Part shown: piece by piece, positions 35,031 to 46,761 of the stretch | Position numbering within the stretch: the stretch's first letter is position 1 | Layout of the letters: each line of letters opens with the position of its first letter | Assembly (NCBI GenBank): GCA_009823505.1 | Contig: VZQC01006589.1 | Coordinates: 350,140 to 414,139, forward strand | Length of the DNA stretch: 64,000 bases | Direction: 5' to 3' | Origin: Rhizomys pruinosus | Taxonomy: Eukaryota; Chordata; Mammalia; Rodentia; Spalacidae | Program-made: the position numbers and the translations under genes | The notes under the pieces: model-generated | Told to the model about the DNA's origin: nothing | Seen by the model: the letters and a program-made list of their open reading frames with translations, nothing else | The model's database searches: none

Positions 35031-35755
35031 AAAAAATAACCCCTCCTTTGATTTTGAAAAACATATTGAAGACATAAAAAGTAGTGATATTTGTTCCTTT
35101 TCTATCAACCACGTATCCGTCCCCATTTCCCTGGGGATGTATATACTTGTTTTATTTAATTTTTAACTCTCTTCATTTTCTACATGCCTGTAGACATTTG
35201 TCCAGGTGACATACTACTTGTTCCATTGCGTTCCTATCCTCTGCCTATCATCCATATAGCAGTCTTTCATTCTGTACTGACTTTATTTTCCCATGGACTG
35301 GAAGAATGGCATCCTGCAACTCTTTCAGAAGCTGATTTAATCTTTATGCTGTCTGCTCAGCCTGACTAACACCGATGTGGATGTGGAATTTAGGTCTCAG
35401 TTTATTTTTCTCTTTTGTAATATTCCATGTTTTTACTCTGTTCCCTTTAATCAATATCATAAACGGTCTACTTGTCATCTTATTGAATTCGCAGTCACGT
35501 TCTCAGTCTGTAGGACATGCAGACTGCTATAGGTGGATCAGAACCAAACCTAAGGTTCAGTACCCTTGGAGAAACCTTTCAAAAACACACAGGAGTGTGT
35601 GCTTAGAGATTCTGACTGGTAAGCTCCTGAGAGGGATGGATGGGATGGAAAGGAGGAGAAGTGAAATTGTTATAAAAAGCTTGACAAAACAAAATTAAGT
35701 AAATACTTCAGATGAACAGGATCCTTGGAAGGAATGAGTTCCACGAAAGATAATA
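35031..35755. other. unique intronic sequence
   Basis: No recognised repeat or exon. A 107-residue frame at 35375 has no domain that I know. Confidence 0.45.
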
Positions 35756-35759
35756 TGGT

Positions 35760-35931
35760 CTATTAGTTACTTTCTCCTGCTGTGATAAAACGCCATGACT
35801 TAAAGCCACTTATAGAATTATAGAAGAGTTTATTTAGCTTATCATTCCAGAAGGTCAGTGTATAGTGGGGATGACATAGAGGCAGGTGGCTAGAGCAGAG
35901 CTGGCTAATCACATTCTAACCACACAAAGGA

Positions 35932-35983
<52 letters not shown>

Positions 35984-36160
35984 GCTGTGGGGCGAGGCCT
36001 GAAATCCTCTAATCCCAACACCAATGCCGTAGTTCCTCCAGCAAGTCTGTGCCTCTGGAAAGTTCTATAACCTCTCCAAACAGTGCCACCAGCAGGGAAT
36101 TACGTGATAAAATACATGAGCCTGGGTGGGAAATTGTTCATTTGAACCACAGCAATGTGT
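35760..36160 (-). repeat. MaLR-like repeat with (GA)n inside
   Basis: It begins 'ttagttactttctcctgctg' and 'tgataaaacgccatgac', holds a GA tract at 35934-35981, and ends 'tttgaaccacagca'. It is an antisense copy of the repeat family ending near 29475. Confidence 0.65.
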
Positions 36161-36257
36161 TCGGTATGTGTGTGTGTTCACAGAACATTTTCTTCTAGCA
36201 TCTAAGATCAGGCCTGAGGTAAGACAATAATGGACTCTGTGTTGTAAAAATAATCAA

Positions 36258-36495
36258 TAAGAGCTATGGAGAGAACTCAGTTGGAAAAGTTCTTCAAATC
36301 AAGAATGGAGACTTGAATCTGGAACCTCAGCACTCACATAAATTAAAAGAAAAAGAAAACAAGTATGGTTGGGTACTTTTTAATCCCGACAATGCAGATA
36401 CGGTGAAAGGCAGATTCCTGGAAATTACTGGCCAGCCAGTCTCATCTAACAGAGCTCTGGGTTTAGTGAGACAACTTGTATCCAAAAATAAGGTA
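36258..36495 (+). repeat. old B4-like SINE
   Basis: The head 'agctatggagagaactcagt' is followed by a B1-like half starting 'agtatggttgggtacttttt'. Highly diverged. Confidence 0.55.
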
Positions 36496-36498
36496 CAG

Positions 36499-36728
36499 GG
36501 GAGGAGCTGGAGAAATGGCTCAGTGGTTCAGAGCACTGGTTTATGGCAGAGGACCCAGGTTTGGTTCCCAGCACTTACATGGCAGCTAACAACCATCCAT
36601 AACTCCAGTTCCAGAGGTATATATTGTCCTTTTCTGACCTCTTTATGCTTTTCAAGACTTGAATGTAACTTACACACATGCAGGCAATACACTCATACAC
36701 ATAAAATAAAATAAAACTTAAATAAAAT
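36499..36728 (+). repeat. B2/B3-class SINE
   Basis: Sense. The head is 'ggagctggagaaatggctca' and the tail is AAAATAAAATAAAA-rich. Confidence 0.92.
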
Positions 36729-36749
36729 GTTTTTAAAAATAAGAGGGAA

Positions 36750-36895
36750 GCTGGGGGTGGTAGTGTATATCTTTCATCCCAGAACACATGAGGCAGAAAC
36801 AGATACCTGTAAGATCAAGGTCAGCCTGGTCTACTAGTGAGTGCCAGACCAACTGGAGCTACAGGGAGACACCATCTCAGAAAAAGGATGGAGAG
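36750..36895 (+). repeat. B1 SINE
   Basis: Sense. It has 'gctgggggtggtagtgtata' at the head and 'gagacaccatctcagaaa' at the end. Confidence 0.85.
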
Positions 36896-37008
36896 AGATT
36901 AAGAAAGACACCCAAAATTGTGTTAAGCTCTGGCCTCCATAGGCACACACATGTGTACACAAATATGCACACTTTCACATACCAATGTGAACATCTATGT
37001 ACACTGTG

Positions 37009-37011
<3 letters not shown>

Positions 37012-37063
<52 letters not shown>

Positions 37064-37080
37064 ATCCCAGAGAATCACAC

Positions 37081-37111
<31 letters not shown>

Positions 37112-37112
37112 T
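37012..37112. repeat. (TA)n and (CA)n microsatellites
   Basis: About 23 TA units at 37012-37058, a 19-bp spacer, then CA units to 37110. Confidence 0.95.
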
Positions 37113-37504
37113 AAAGAGGTTAATAGTATAATGATGGGATGTTATAATCTTAGTTCTGCTCCAAGTTTTGGTAATAATTAGGAAACATTTGCTTATTGAA
37201 AACTGTGCTCTGTAAATCTTGGTCCCTTTAAATCTCATTATCATTTCTTCCTGATTTCGTGCATATTTCATAGGGAAGCAAGGAGTTGTTTCTCCTGGGA
37301 TATATGAAATCAGTGGCTGAATGGATAAACACTTAATGATCGTTACATAAATACAGAATTACTTTATTGGGGGGGCTTCAAGATGCAGGCTTTTGCATGC
37401 TGTATTCAACATGCAATATGATATTGTAAAGTTATAAAGCACTAAATTTTCCTATAGGAATGCTTAATTAGAGCTGCTTGTAAAGCCAGATTCCTAAGGA
37501 TAAG

Positions 37505-37610
37505 TATCAGCTGGACATGATGGTAATCCTAGCAGGAAGCTGAGGCAGGAGGATTGGCAGTTCCAGTTCTAGATCAGCCTGGGCTACAGATAAAGTCCTT
37601 GTTTCATAAT
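37505..37610 (+). repeat. old B1 SINE
   Basis: 'cagctggacatgatggtaat' and 'atcagcctgggctacagata' are recognisable, with an internal deletion. Confidence 0.68.
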
Positions 37611-38563
37611 TTCTCAGGGCTAGGGAAGAGGCTGTGTGATGAAGCAGTGTCCCCCACTGCATCTCTAGAATGTTCTCTACACACTCAACCCTGTAGCTCT
37701 CTTTTCATGGGCTGCCAACTCTATTTTCAAATAATAGGATTTTAGTAATGTCTACCACATTGCCAGCAATTTACCTTTGAATAAATAAGAATCAAATTCA
37801 TGTTTTGCAGTGAACTTTTGAGAGGCCTCTATTGAGTTACACTCCCAGTGAACAACAGGGAAGATTGCTTTTGTCTGATATCTGAACATGACTTCCAAAT
37901 GGACCCAAAGAGTAAAAACCATTCATCACTGAGAGAGAGTGAGCCCTCCAGTTACCCAGTTAGAACACTATTTCTGGCACAAAAAGGCATAGAATTTCTT
38001 GTTACTTTCAGAAAGAAGTAAGAAAACACAAGTAATTTCAGTAGAAAAAGGAAGCCTACATTTGTATTTTGAAGTTGAATGTTTTCTTTCAGCTTGGAAT
38101 TCCTCTCAGCTACGAAAAAGGGGGAATGTGCTTATAGAGATTGGAATTTCAACTCCCACTGACCAGCAACAGAGCTGGAGTTTGTAGTGTGGTTGAGTGA
38201 TTCAGGAAGCAATTAGAAAGAGCAGCCTGGAGATGGAGGAAAACAGAATCAAACTGAAGGAGAGGCCTGCTTACAGTATGCAAATACCTTCTCTGAGTTT
38301 GTGATTTTCCAGTATAATGTATTTGTGAATAGCCCCATCGGTATCCAAGTGACACAGATCTTAATGTAATAGCTAACTATAGTATACATCGAGGAATAGA
38401 GATCAGAAGCTGATCATCAAATTTCATCCACTGTTTAACTTTGGGATGTATTTTAAAGCAAATGCTAGACATTCTGTAGTAACATCCACTTTTAACTGAT
38501 TCTGTACCTGCTTAGAAAAATCATTGTTACTTATAACCATATTTTAAATTACGAGATGTCTTT

Positions 38564-38565
<2 letters not shown>
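37611..38565. other. unique intronic sequence
   Basis: No recognised features. Confidence 0.45.
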
Positions 38566-38609
<44 letters not shown>

Positions 38610-38610
38610 T
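38566..38610. repeat. (AT)n microsatellite
   Basis: An AT run of about 20 units with one interruption near 38600. Confidence 0.93.
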
Positions 38611-39605
38611 CATGTATGTGTGTCCCAGTTTATACCAGTTTTCTTTAAACCTTCTAAACATAAGAATTCCTACTCTCCATTTTAAGATTTCTTTACTTAT
38701 ATATTTTATTTAAAAAAACAAAGATGACCATCCTGTCTCAACCCCTTTCCCCCCGGAAACAGTCAGCATGATTATGTTGAATCATTACTCTGTGGGCTCA
38801 AGAATTGTGTTCTCTTGGAAAACTGGTTAGAATGAGGAGTTAAAGAAATATCCCTGTGCAAAAGTTACCTTACTATCACAAAAATTTATCTGAGTTGAGA
38901 AGCACACAGTATATCCAGCACCTGTTGTTCATCCCATTTATTTATTAGTTCAACAAATATCTAGGGTTAACACTGTACAAATCAAGGACTTAGATACTGG
39001 AGTCCACTCTATCGATAATTTTTCCTGTTCTCTTTTTTCCACTATCAAAATCCAATATCCAAGCCTCACTCATAACAGAAATAGCATGGAAAGTCAAAAG
39101 AGTTCATGGAAAAGGTCACAACTTCGAAGACAGATTGGCTTGGGTTCATGTCCAGTTTTCTTCAATAACTTTGTTAGTGAATTCAGGACAGCCCCTCTTT
39201 TTTCACTTGCAACTTAATATAGTAATAATAGTATCAAAATATCTATTCCCAGCATCTTCAGAAGATTTAAATGGAAAGTACTATGACAACAGTTTGTTAA
39301 CATACAGCAACATGTTCTGGAGAAATATAAATTTCTTTATTACTTACATCTTCGTGTCTACCCCTTTAACTGCTTTTTTGTTGTTTAAGAGACCCAGGAC
39401 TTGAAGAGAGTCACATCAGCAGGACACATAGAAACTGGAGAAGGACGAGTTACCTCTATAGTCAGCAGGTTTCTTAATGTAAGGATATGAAACCAGTAAC
39501 AGCATGTGTGTAATACATAATCCTAGTATTCCAGTTTACTCTTCTTGTGAATACAATGCACAAATAAGATCCAGAGAGCAACTGTTACACATTTAGAGTT
39601 GGAGC
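38611..39605. other. unique intronic sequence
   Basis: About 1 kb without a recognised repeat or exon. Confidence 0.45.
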
Positions 39606-39842
39606 CAGGGAACTGGATAGATGCGTAGTGGTTAAGACCACTGGCTCCTCTTGCAGAGGACCCAGGTTTGGTTCCCAGCACCCAAATGGTGGTTAACAAC
39701 CATCTGTAACTCCAGTTCTAGGGGATCCCATATCCTATTCTGGCCTCCATGGGCACAGCATGACTTGGATAAACTAACATACAAGCAGGTAAAACACTCA
39801 TACACAATAAATAAATAAACAAATAAACAAATAAATACATGT
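39606..39842 (+). repeat. B2/B3-class SINE
   Basis: A moderately diverged sense copy with an AAATAAAC-rich tail. Confidence 0.9.
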
Positions 39843-40217
39843 TTAAGAGAGTTTGAGGCAAGGGACTTTCTTTCCCTTCTCATTGTATAGGGAAGGTTCC
39901 TCCTGTAACAGATCCAGTATTTCTCAGTTAATACTCCAAAGTGGAAAAATAATAACTTCCCTGAGAGGAACCTGTGGCCCCTTGCTTCCCACCCCTCTGC
40001 TTGATCTCGGTCAGCCAGGAGAAAACACATGACCATTTTCTACAAGGTTTCAAGACAGACAAGACCATAGGCTCTACAGAGAGGCCTGTGGTTCTCCCAC
40101 ATTTTTAATTGACAAGACAGATAAATCAAATCTTGGCATCAGTATTAACAGGCTCATTTCCTCCTAAATCAAATCCCCATTTTTCTCAGTCAGTTGTATG
40201 ACTTTTCTCATTTTTTT

Positions 40218-40441
40218 TAAATTGTATTTATTATTTCTATTTTATGTGTGTGAGTGCATTGCCTGCATGTGTTAGTGCACTCATGTCTCTCAATGCCTGT
40301 AAAGGTCAGAAGGGGGTGTCAGATCCCCCAGAACTGGAGTTTCAGACTGTTGTTAGCTGTCATGTGGGTGTTGGGAATTGAACCCAGGTCCTCTGGAAGA
40401 GCATCCAGCGTTCTTAAACTCTGAGCCATCTCTCCAGCCCA
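40218..40441 (-). repeat. B2/B3-class SINE with 17-bp target duplication
   Basis: Antisense. ACTTTTCTCATTTTTTT is present at 40201-40217 and at 40442-40458. Confidence 0.95.
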
Positions 40442-40478
40442 ACTTTTCTCATTTTTTTAACTTAAAAAAAATATTGTG

Positions 40479-40625
40479 CTGGTCATGGTGGCACATGCCT
40501 TTAATCCCAGCACTTGGGAGGCAGAGGCAAGCAGATCTTTGTGAGTTCAAGGCCAGCCTGGTCTACAGAGTGAGTTCCAGGACAGCTGGGGCTACAGGGA
40601 GACCCTGTCTCTAAAAGACCAAAAG
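40479..40625 (+). repeat. B1 SINE, well preserved
   Basis: Sense and full length. It has 'gctggtcatggtggcacatg' and 'ggagaccctgtctctaaaag'. It starts about 20 bp after the previous SINE's target copy. Confidence 0.96.
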
Positions 40626-40633
40626 AAATCATT

Positions 40634-40755
40634 TGCTGGGCATGTGGCACGTTCCTGTAATGCCAGCCCTCAGGATGCAGAGGCAGGTGGATCTCTGTGA
40701 GATCCAGGCCAGCCTGGTCTAGGTGGGCTGGGACTAGGGAGACCCTGACCCAAAA
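40634..40755 (+). repeat. B1 SINE, internal deletion
   Basis: Sense. It has 'gctgggcatgtggcacgttc' at the head and 'gagaccctgacccaaaaa' at the end, and is tandem with the previous B1. Confidence 0.9.
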
Positions 40756-40769
40756 ATTTTTTTGCTTGC

Positions 40770-40770
40770 A

Positions 40771-40807
<37 letters not shown>

Positions 40808-40960
40808 TGGGGGAACATGTCATGAGGTGCGTGTGTTTGTCAGAAGATCTATTTAGACAAGTTGTTTCTCCCTCTCCACAGTGTTGGACCTAGTTTTCCA
40901 GCTTGGGTCTTCGGGCTTGACAGCAAACCCCTTTATCCACTGAGCCATCTCACTGGGCCT
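40770..40960 (-). repeat. (GT)n tract and B3-II type SINE
   Basis: A GT run at about 40773-40806 leads into an antisense B3-II body and its head ('tatccactgagccatctcac'). Confidence 0.72.
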
Positions 40961-41293
40961 ATGTTCTTGTTTTTTGGGGGTTTTTGTGTTTCAATAGGGG
41001 CAGGAACCTACATGGACAACTGTAAGAACAAAATTATCAAAGCAAGAGGTAAAAACTGCTGGTTATGTGACTTTCCAACTTGCTGCCCCCCCAAACACAA
41101 GTTTTTGCTTGAGCTTGCCGGCAGACACAGTCCCACCGAGGAGGAAGTTGAAAGTGTTCACATTGTTTGTGGGCTGCAACTTCGACTCTTCACATGTACT
41201 GTGACATGAAAACATGCAGACAGGGGTAGAGCTGCTCTGGGATTGTTAGACAGTCTTGTTGATTTTTGTTTTTATTAGGAAAGCAGTCTTTTC

Positions 41294-41541
41294 TTTTATA
41301 TATATATATTTTTTTTTAATTTTATTTATTTTGTATGTGTGTGAATGTACTGTCTGCATGCAGGTCTGTGCACTCATGTTGTGCAATGCTGCGGAGGTCA
41401 GAAGAGGGCGTCGGATTCCCCTGGAACTGGAGTCAAAGGCGGTTTTCAGCCGCCATGTGGGTGCTGGGGATCGAACCCAAACCCAGGTCCTCTGCAAGAG
41501 CAGTCGGTGCTCTTAACCGATAGGCCATCTCTCCAGCCCCC
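41294..41541 (-). repeat. B2/B3-class SINE with 17-bp target duplication
   Basis: A young antisense copy with many CpGs. AGGAAAGCAGTCTTTTC is found at 41277-41293 and at 41542-41558. The tail contains a small TA run. Confidence 0.97.
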
Positions 41542-42042
41542 AGGAAAGCAGTCTTTTCCACCAGGACACATACTCTTCCATTTAGGAGAGTAGAGTCCTT
41601 TGGAAAGGGCAGGGAAGTGCCCACAGGCTGATTATTCAAATTGCTAGGTAAAAGCTAATACAAATATTTAACTTCAGAGGATTCTGCTTCAAAAGCCTCA
41701 AATAATTAATGAATAGGATTAAGATCAACCTTGACAGTTTCAATATTGGGGTTTGAATCCCTGCATAAGGTATTCGGATGGGGGCATGGGACCTCTAGCC
41801 AAATTCACATTGCCAAGAAAACAGACATCACAAATATTTTACAGACATGTAGAACAACAACACTAAGTAGATTTTTAATGAAGGCTTGTTGGATAAACAT
41901 GTATTTCAGCTGAAGAAGTCTCCTCCAAGACCACACAGCTCCAACATTAGAGTGCCTACATTTTCATGCACAGTGTGTAAACTGTGTGAAAAAACACACT
42001 GAACTGCTTGTGTTTGGAATCACAGCTATCAAAAGTATATCC

Positions 42043-42222
42043 CAGGGACAGGAGAGATGGTTCAAGGGTTACCAATGTTTGATGCTCTTCCAAAGTGCCG
42101 GAGTTCAGCTCCCAGAGTCTACCATACCACTTATAACTAACTTTTGGGGATCCAGCACCCTCCTCTGGACTCTGCGGACACTACATTCCTTAGACACATA
42201 TAATTAAAAAAATAAAATAGAG
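42043..42222 (+). repeat. old B2/B3-class SINE
   Basis: The sense head 'gggacaggagagatggttca' and the end 'gacacatataattaaaaaaa'. Confidence 0.82.
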
Positions 42223-42289
42223 TATATTCCACAGAAGTTGTGTAAGGAATCTATTTGGATCATTATGTTTTTCTTTTCTTTCAAAATTT

Positions 42290-42530
42290 CTTTTATTTTA
42301 CTTTTTAAATAATTTTAAAATTCATTTTTATTTTATAGGTATGATATTTGTCCTTATTGTTTAGGAGGGTACAGGTGTTGTGTAATGCCTATGAAGGCCA
42401 AAAGAGGGTGTTTGATCCCCTGGAACTGGAGTTACAGATGAGTGTAGGCCATCATGAGCATGCTGGGGATCAAACACAAGCCCTGTGCAAAAGCAGCCAG
42501 TGCTCTCAACCACTGAGCAATCTGTGTGGT
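42290..42530 (-). repeat. old B2/B3-class SINE
   Basis: Antisense. 'aaggccaaaagagggtgttt' and 'cccctggaactggagttaca' lie in the body and 'ccactgagcaatct' at the head. It is followed directly by another antisense copy. Confidence 0.85.
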
Positions 42531-42535
42531 CTCAA

Positions 42536-42752
42536 TTTACTTATTTTTATTCTATGCGTTGGGCACTATGCCTGCATGTATTTAAGAGTGCCACATGCAT
42601 GCAGTGCCCATGAAGGCCAGACGAGGGTGTCAAATCCCCTGGAACTGAAGTTACAGATGGTTGTAGGCCACCATGTGGGCGCTGGGAACTGAACCTAGGT
42701 CCTCTGCAAGAGGAGCCAGTGCTCTTAACCACTGAGTCATCTCTCCAGACCC
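42536..42752 (-). repeat. B2/B3-class SINE
   Basis: Antisense. The body is 'aaggccagacgagggtgtca' and the head 'agtcatctctccagacc'. It is tandem with the previous copy. Confidence 0.9.
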
Positions 42753-43458
42753 TAGATTCTTTTATGTTTGAGTGGAACAGAATAGTGAAGGTCTCAGATA
42801 GGTCCTGGAAGAAAACTGCAAATAGATCCCTGTGTATCACAGGATCTGGGTATAAACCTCTGCATAACCAAGGAACTTAAATCACTGACAGAGTAAGAAT
42901 CCCTTTCTTGCTTTTAGAGGTTTGATACCATTTGGTGATGAGTAGTTCATATTTGTTTCCCAACTGTTCTTTGCTTCACGTGCCCAAAATTGCTGCTCCT
43001 GACCTATCTAGGACCTTCAGGTGCATCATCACTTGTATGTCAGGCTATAGTTAGCAGGGACTTCCTCAATCTTTTCATGTTACAGAAACCCATATTCCTC
43101 AGCCAATAACTTTCTTTGATCTGCCTGGAGGGGCTGTCAAGGATAGCACCAGCAAAAATTCTTAGTCCACAGCTTTTTCAATATGGCAGATAAAATAAAT
43201 GTTGTAAATTCAGAATATGAAAGAGGGTCTTATAATCCAGTGACCCCATTTTGTAAAGTGCTTCCCTTTTGGTTAAACAATGACAATTGCAGAAACTAGA
43301 GTAATTTAGCTCTTAGAACTAAGGTAACTTGCTTTTATAGATTCTTGCCCTCCTTGTCCTATGGACTCTCTGTCATGAGGAGTCGCAACAGGTGTTTATT
43401 GATCACCTGATATTCTTTAACTAATCACTCACTGGTTACCCATAGCAACAGCCAACTG
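42753..43458. other. unique intronic sequence
   Basis: No recognised features. Confidence 0.45.
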
Positions 43459-43465
43459 TGGGGCT

Positions 43466-43467
<2 letters not shown>

Positions 43468-43521
<54 letters not shown>
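43468..43521. repeat. (AG)n microsatellite
   Basis: An uninterrupted AG run of about 26 units. Confidence 0.97.
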
Positions 43522-43524
<3 letters not shown>

Positions 43525-44340
43525 TTCAATACCTTCTTCTGTCTTCTATCCCCAGCCTGTAAGTGGACAGAAAACTCTCTGGTATCTTGAACTAAGATAT
43601 CCCTCTACATGCCTCTTCCTGGATCAAGCCCTTCTGCTATCACAGATTGCTCATTCTCCTGTCTGTCTTTTCTCCTCTTCCGTCTTCTTTCCTTGCAGGC
43701 AGCACAATGTCTAGCCCATAGTAAGCCATAAAATGTTTATAGACTAAAACACTTAAACATATTTTCCTCTATACTCTTTTATGATAAGACCCACAGTTAC
43801 ATTAAGATTCACAAGTTTACTAGTCAATTTGAATTTGATGCACAAATTAACATGTACTAAATTCTCACTATGATCTAGGCACTATGCCAAATTCTTTGTG
43901 GATTTTTAAAAATTCTCACAGTGATCCTACAACTTAAATACTGTGTTATTACCAGATAGTCTTAGAGCTATTTCAATAATATAGCCAAGTTACAACTAGT
44001 TACCATAAGGAATCAAAGCCAAGTGCATCTTCTTGCAAATTTATGTTCTACACCAGAATGCATTTATCAAATGTTGTAGATTTGCTTTCCAAAAGAAGCA
44101 CACCTTTTGACCCTGAAAGATCTTCCACGAGCAAGCAGCAAGTGTACAGGAAATGTTAATCCGTGTTAGTGGGCACTTATTACTGATAAATTACTGTTTC
44201 TCTGCTAATTCATTATTCAGTTCCTTTAGCTGATATATCAGTTGGGCTTTTCACAGGCACACAATGGAACATGTTAGCTAAAGAAAGCAATTCTCCACTG
44301 AATTTCCGGTTAGCTACAGGTTGCTACTGGGAATCTAGAT
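43522..44340. other. unique intronic sequence
   Basis: No repeat recognised. The repeat-free block at 43760-44340 is a reasonable place to look for a conserved non-coding element. Confidence 0.45.
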
Positions 44341-44349
44341 TATGGGTGT

Positions 44350-44382
44350 TATTTTAATTTTCTTTTAAAAATTATATACCTA

Positions 44383-44421
<39 letters not shown>

Positions 44422-44590
44422 TGTGTGTAGTGAGCACAAGTACTGCAGAGGCTAGAAAGAGGCATCAGATCCCTGAAGCTGGAGTTTTAGGCAGGGCAGT
44501 TTTGAGCTGTCCAGTATAGGTGCTGGGAACCAAACTAGGTCTTCTGCAAAGCAATGCATGCACTTAATGGCTGAGCCATCTCTCCAGACC
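44350..44590 (-). repeat. B2/B3-class SINE with (GT)n
   Basis: Antisense. A GT tract (about 44386-44430) occupies the tail side, and the head is 'gagccatctctccagaccc'. Confidence 0.82.
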
Positions 44591-45137
44591 CAGGTGACAT
44601 TTGTATTTTAAAATCCTGGATATTTTAAAATGTGACACCACAACCCACATAGTAGGATATTGATATGAACAAGCTGCAGGAGGTGATCTGGTGCATACTT
44701 AAAGGATAAAATATATAGTGCAAGTTTCACACACCCTGTAGTCTGCAGGTTTATATGATAATAAATAACAGTTATCAGCAGGACAAAGGAAAAAGTGCCA
44801 TGAAATCCAATAGCTCAGTAAGAAATCTGCTAATACAGGTGGCAAGGCTTGTTCCGTTTCATTGTCAGAGGGAGCCTATTTATTTTCTTCTAGGTAGTTA
44901 AATTACAGGGTCATTTATTGCTGAAAGTTTCCAGTAGGCAGATGGAAATCTAAAGCAGGCCGTAGATTCAAACTTTGGGGGAAAAAGACAGAATTTACTT
45001 CACAGGCAGTACATCTGATAACTCGAAATCTTTGAGCAGCTCTAGAACAGAGTGACTTTCAACTGACCTGACTTTCAAATGTGTCTTGTTTATGGGATAG
45101 GGACAAAAGATGATAGGTCAATGCAGTGATTAGCACA

Positions 45138-45188
<51 letters not shown>

Positions 45189-45480
45189 GACAGAGAGAAA
45201 CAGAGACAGAAAGTTTCTTATATACCAACATGATGAAACTATTCTTAAAGTCAATTTCAACTTTCTTTGCCCATTTTTATCTGATGGCTTAATTAACTGT
45301 ATGAATCTATTATATATAGTAATATATATATATTATATGTATATATATTATATTTATATATAAAACTTGAATAATACAAATAACATACACTGTATTCATT
45401 ATTTAGCAGTTTTTACTATCTAGTAACTTCTAAAATTCAAGTTTCCAAATAGATTGAATCAAAGCTATTTCAATCATGTT
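44591..45480. other. unique intronic sequence with simple repeats
   Basis: Mostly unique. It includes a (GT)n(GA)n(GACA)n compound tract at 45138-45205 and AT runs at 45310-45362. Confidence 0.5.
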
Positions 45481-45484
45481 ATTT

Positions 45485-45694
45485 CTTTTAAAACATTTAT
45501 TTACATTTATTTATTTATTTGTTTGTTTATTTGTTTATTTATTAATTTATTGGTATGTTTGACACAGGGCCTCCCTTTAGTCCCAGCTGGCCTGGAGCTC
45601 ACCATGTAGGCCAGGCTCGCCTTGAACTCACAGAGATCTGTCTGCCTCTGCCTCCCAAGTGCTGGGATTAAAGGTGTGTGCCACCATGCCAGGC
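45485..45694 (-). repeat. B1 SINE
   Basis: Antisense and full length, with a long (TTTA)/(TTTG) tail and the head 'ccaccatgccaggcc'. Confidence 0.95.
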
Positions 45695-45709
45695 CTATAT
45701 CTATTTATT

Positions 45710-45853
45710 TTTAATACTTTATTTATTATTTTTATTTTATGTGTATGAGGGTTTTGCCTGCATGTGTGTAAGTATACCACAGGTGTGTAGTGCATGCAGA
45801 AGCCAGAAAAGAGCCAACTGAACCCAGGTCCTCTGCCAAAGCAGTGGGTATTC
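45710..45853 (-). repeat. old B2/B3-class SINE, truncated
   Basis: Antisense. It has 'ttatgtgtatgagggttttg' and 'gaacccaggtcctctgccaa', but part of the body is missing. A younger SINE sits at its right end. Confidence 0.8.
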
Positions 45854-45870
45854 TTAAATATTGAGCAAAG

Positions 45871-46091
45871 GGGGCTAGAGAGATGGCTCAGTGGTTAAGA
45901 GCACTGGCTGCTCTTGCAGAAAACCCAGACTTGAATCCCATCACCCCCATGGCAGCTAACAACTGTCTGTAACTCGATTTCCAGGGGATTCAATGCCCTC
46001 TTCTGACCTCTGCAAGCATTGCATGACACGGGTACACTTAGATGCAGGCAATACAGTCATACACATAAGGTAATAAACAATTAATAAAACA
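45871..46091 (+). repeat. B2/B3-class SINE with 17-bp target duplication
   Basis: A sense copy inserted at the edge of an older antisense SINE. TTAAATATTGAGCAAAG is exact at 45854-45870 and 46092-46108. Confidence 0.97.
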
Positions 46092-46129
46092 TTAAATATT
46101 GAGCAAAGGTATTCAAATTGATTTTTTTA

Positions 46130-46300
46130 AAAATAATTAATAATTAATTAATTTATGTGTGTGCATACCCATGACACACATGTAATGTGAAGGTCAGAGG
46201 ACAAATTTGTGGAGTTAGTTTTCTCCTTCAACAACTGGAACTCAAAGTTAAAAGTCAGGCCTTCAGACATTGCATGCATCATTTGCCTTTATCTGTGCAG
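46130..46300 (-). repeat. B3-II type SINE
   Basis: Antisense. 'gaaggtcagaggacaaattt' and 'ggagttagttttctccttca' are the B3-II body. The head is eroded. Confidence 0.75.
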
Positions 46301-46379
46301 CAGTTTTTCAGCACCCCCCCCATTTTCTTTCTTTTTATGAATTTGCATTGAGAAACATCTGGGGAAACTAATTCGGCAC

Positions 46380-46530
46380 AGTAGGCCTTAACACAAATGA
46401 AGAGTGTATGAATTCCAGTGTGTGGGGGGGGGGCGGGGAGAGTTCTCTGAAGAAGTATAAAGGTGATTAAGATTCATTGAGAATTTCTGAATAAAATATG
46501 CAAAAAATCAATAAAAAGAATTGAAAAAGA
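46380..46530 (+). mobile_element. possible L1 3'-end fragment
   Basis: A G-rich purine tract (about 46422-46440) followed by 'aaatatgcaaaaaatcaata' resembles an L1 3' end, but the flanks are not recognisable. It could be unrelated. Confidence 0.35.
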
Positions 46531-46539
46531 AAAGAAATG

Positions 46540-46761
46540 ATTTGTTTTATTTTTTTTAAGCATGTATATGTGGTGGGGGTGAGAGAGTTGTATACTTCAG
46601 AAAAGGTGTGTACAGACACTAGAAGAGGTTGTCAGATCCCCTGAGCCCTTGAACTGGAGTTACATGTGGTTGTGAGCCATCCTTTGTGAATTCTGACAAC
46701 CGAACTCAGGTCCTCTGCAAGAGCACTGAGCATGCTTAATTGCTGCTCCATCTCTCCAGCC
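46540..46761 (-). repeat. B2/B3-class SINE, divergent
   Basis: Antisense. 'cttgaactggagttacatgt' and 'ctccatctctccagcc' mark the body and head. Confidence 0.85.

Noticed and set aside
36313..36714. 133-residue open frame
   Set aside because: It runs through an old B4-like and a B2/B3-class SINE; the residues are translated SINE sequence.
39632..40036. 134-residue minus-strand frame
   Set aside because: It overlaps a SINE and its flank; there is no domain and no splice context.
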